From positions 496,001 to 560,000 of the forward strand of contig CP150558.1 of NCBI GenBank assembly GCA_049487715.1: 64,000 nt of DNA, in the 5' to 3' direction. Both the position numbers and the translations under genes were made by a program. The notes under the pieces were generated by a model. That model did not search any database and was not told where the DNA came from. It saw nothing but the letters and a program-made list of their open reading frames with translations. Shown here one piece after another: positions 62,502 to 64,000 of the stretch (positions within the stretch are counted from its first letter, which is position 1; the number at the start of each line of letters is the position of its first letter). This DNA comes from Pycnococcus provasolii (lineage: Eukaryota > Chlorophyta > Pseudoscourfieldiophyceae > Pseudoscourfieldiales).

Positions 62502-63191
62502 ATGGAGACCGTGAGCAGTGTGCGCATCCTGAACACGCTCGTGATTCTTGGCAGCGCGCGCAACGTCGTCCCGCCGTGGGGCGGCGTCGCGCGACTCGGA
62601 GACCGCGTGCTCCAGCACGTCGTCTCCGTGCTGGAAAGCAGAGAGACGGTACTGGGAACGGAAGTTATCAAACACGCAACCACCGTGATCGACCCGCTCA
62701 CCGCGTTCGGACCAGGGGGCGCACTCTGCGGCGACGGACACCTCTCGACGCCGCACTTCTTCCTCAAGCCAGGAACCGACGCGCAGATGGACCAAATGGC
62801 GAACACAATACGCGCGGCGGACTGCTATGTCGTCGTCACGCCAGAGTACAACCACAGCATACCGCCGGCTTTGACGAGCTTGATGGGACACTTCGGGGGA
62901 AGCAACTACGCGCTCAAGCCCTCCGCCATCGTCACATACAGTCCTGGGCCGTTTGGAGGCATGCGATGCGCAATGGCTCTCAGGCCGTTCCTCAGCGAGC
63001 TCGGATGCCTGCCGATATCGAAGCTCGCGGCGTTTCCCAACCCCGCGGAGCTATTTCGCGACGACGGAACGCCCACGGACGCCAACCACAGGATGCTCAA
63101 GCAGCTGCCAAGCATGCTCGCGGAGCTCGAGTGGATGGCAACGGCTATGCAAAAAATGAGACACAGCGCTGGACCGCCGCCGAGGGAGTGA
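62502..63191 (+). CDS. NADPH-dependent FMN reductase-like flavoprotein
   Basis: The ATG at 62502 gives 229 residues with a flavodoxin-like fold. The phosphate-binding GSARNVVPPWGG loop is at about 19-30. The family motif TPEYNHSIPPALTSLMGHFG (about 113-132) and SPGPFGGMR (about 148-156) match the ChrR/YieF/ArsH group of NAD(P)H-dependent FMN reductases and quinone reductases. It probably reduces flavin or quinones in the cytosol; the true acceptor is not predictable. It converges with the gene at 63252-63953, 60 bp apart. Confidence 0.85.
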   Translation: METVSSVRILNTLVILGSARNVVPPWGGVARLGDRVLQHVVSVLESRETVLGTEVIKHATTVIDPLTAFGPGGALCGDGHLSTPHFFLKPGTDAQMDQMANTIRAADCYVVVTPEYNHSIPPALTSLMGHFGGSNYALKPSAIVTYSPGPFGGMRCAMALRPFLSELGCLPISKLAAFPNPAELFRDDGTPTDANHRMLKQLPSMLAELEWMATAMQKMRHSAGPPPRE

Positions 63192-63251
63192 AGGTGCGCG
63201 AGTAATACAGTAGACTATTATTTACAATTCTTCACTTCACTTCACTTCACG

Positions 63252-63953
63252 TCACGGCGACGGAGACAGCTCGTCAATCGGCTCGAGCGCGTCCGTTGGC
63301 GTGCAGCTTGTCTTGCGGCGCAGTTCCTTATCCAGCGCCCGCAAGCGCTGGTTTTCTGCGAGTCGGCGGTGTCGGTCCTTGTCGAGTGCGTCCTCCGTCT
63401 GGTGGCGGAATGCGCGCCTGAGCCCGACGCGACGCCCAAGCTGGTGCAGCTTTCCAACCTCGCTTGCCGCACGGCGCTTCGCCAAGCCGTCGAGACGCAG
63501 GCGCTCCGAGCGCGCCGTTGCCTTCATGAACGAGGGCGTGGCATCTCCTGCAGCCTTATCATCGCCGTCGGTATCCTTGCTCGTCTGCGTTCGTATTCCA
63601 GCCCGTGTACGTTCGTGCGTGGGCGACGTGCTTGACGACGCCTTGAATCTGGCGAGTGACTCTTGCACACACTGCGGTGCGCTCGACTCCGCACCCTTTA
63701 CGGCACCCCCATTGCCCGAGAGTCGCGAAAGCGGCGTGCGCGCTTGAGGTGTGCGCGCGCTGTGTTGGTCGTCACCGTCGTCCCCGTCATCCCCGTCGCC
63801 GCCGCCGTCGTCATTGCGTATGTGGTTATGTATGTGTCGCTCTCTCCGACTTTGGTGCAGACTTTGGTGAACTTTCGTCGAAGGTCGTCGGCCGAAGTGG
63901 TCGAGCGAGTTCTTTGTGCCTGAGGAGTTGTTGTTCTTCTGCGTGTTCGCCAT
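63252..63953 (-). CDS. Hypothetical basic protein with helical C-terminus
   Basis: The 233-residue frame starts at the ATG at 63953 with a polar Asn/His/Gly/Asp start and an acidic run. The C-terminal half (about 140-225) is Arg/Lys/Leu-rich and probably helical (AENQRLRALDKELRR). No family is recognised. The opposite-strand frames are shadows. Confidence 0.55.
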   Translation of the reverse strand: MANTQKNNNSSGTKNSLDHFGRRPSTKVHQSLHQSRRERHIHNHIRNDDGGGDGDDGDDGDDQHSARTPQARTPLSRLSGNGGAVKGAESSAPQCVQESLARFKASSSTSPTHERTRAGIRTQTSKDTDGDDKAAGDATPSFMKATARSERLRLDGLAKRRAASEVGKLHQLGRRVGLRRAFRHQTEDALDKDRHRRLAENQRLRALDKELRRKTSCTPTDALEPIDELSPSP

Positions 63954-64000
63954 ACCTTATGGTTGAACAAACCAAACCAAGTGCGTGAGGTGTGAATGAA

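Overview
The window is nuclear DNA of a eukaryote, most likely a small green alga of the prasinophyte type. The reasons are as follows. Plastid-pathway genes sit among ordinary eukaryotic genes: 1-deoxyxylulose-5-phosphate reductoisomerase, protoporphyrinogen oxidase, an ABA4/neoxanthin-type membrane protein and a 2Fe-2S ferredoxin, all with Arg/Ser-rich transit-like N-termini. There is a plant-type vacuolar sorting receptor with its YMPL tail signal. TAF1, cactin, a kinesin-14, a TRIM-like protein and a CLC channel are eukaryotic. Introns are few and mostly short (67-81 nt, GT-AG, some with a CTAAC branch-like motif). I found no rRNA, tRNA or CRISPR array. I cannot name the genus from sequence alone.

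Layout, left to right. 1-2026: 5' part of a membrane-anchored, Pro/Ser-repeat surface protein on the minus strand that runs off the left edge. 3581-6061: kinase-FHA protein. 6195-12569: TAF1. 13631-14200: small basic protein. 14349-17345: a divergent pair, a twin CX9C protein and a RING/B-box protein. 17492-18061: unknown. 19147-20100: ABA4-like protein. 20310-21905: EF-hand protein. 22432-22917: a weak multi-exon candidate. 23181-23753: a dynein stalk/microtubule-binding-like domain fused to two EF hands. 24217-24777: ABM-fold protein. 25072-25716: ferredoxin. 26068-28665: HAD phosphatase and DXR. 29962-35353: PHD-finger protein and an unknown. 35635-38104: CLC channel. 38237-41238: an intact-ended Mutator-like (MULE) transposon with 162-bp identical inverted repeats and a 9-bp target duplication. 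42105-47836: two tandem mucin-like surface proteins that share a nearly identical 472-bp block. 48099-51835: cactin and protoporphyrinogen oxidase. 52655-53490: tandem duplication and gene debris. 53827-56079: vacuolar sorting receptor. 56272-57579: unknown acidic protein. 57928-59187: ankyrin protein. 59292-62135: kinesin-14. 62502-63191: FMN reductase. 63252-63953: unknown.

Genes are tightly packed. Convergent pairs end within about 60-135 bp of each other (kinase/TAF1, cactin/PPOX, ankyrin/kinesin, FMN reductase/unknown). There are no operons. Telomere-like CCCTAA/TTAGGG runs recur between genes and also lie inside the transposon's inverted repeats. The most unusual items are the dynein-stalk/EF-hand fusion, the MULE with telomere-like repeats in its ends, the gene-converted surface-protein pair and a kinesin-14 with an N-terminal PH/FERM-F3-like domain. 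All starts given here are ATG codons checked in the sequence unless stated otherwise.
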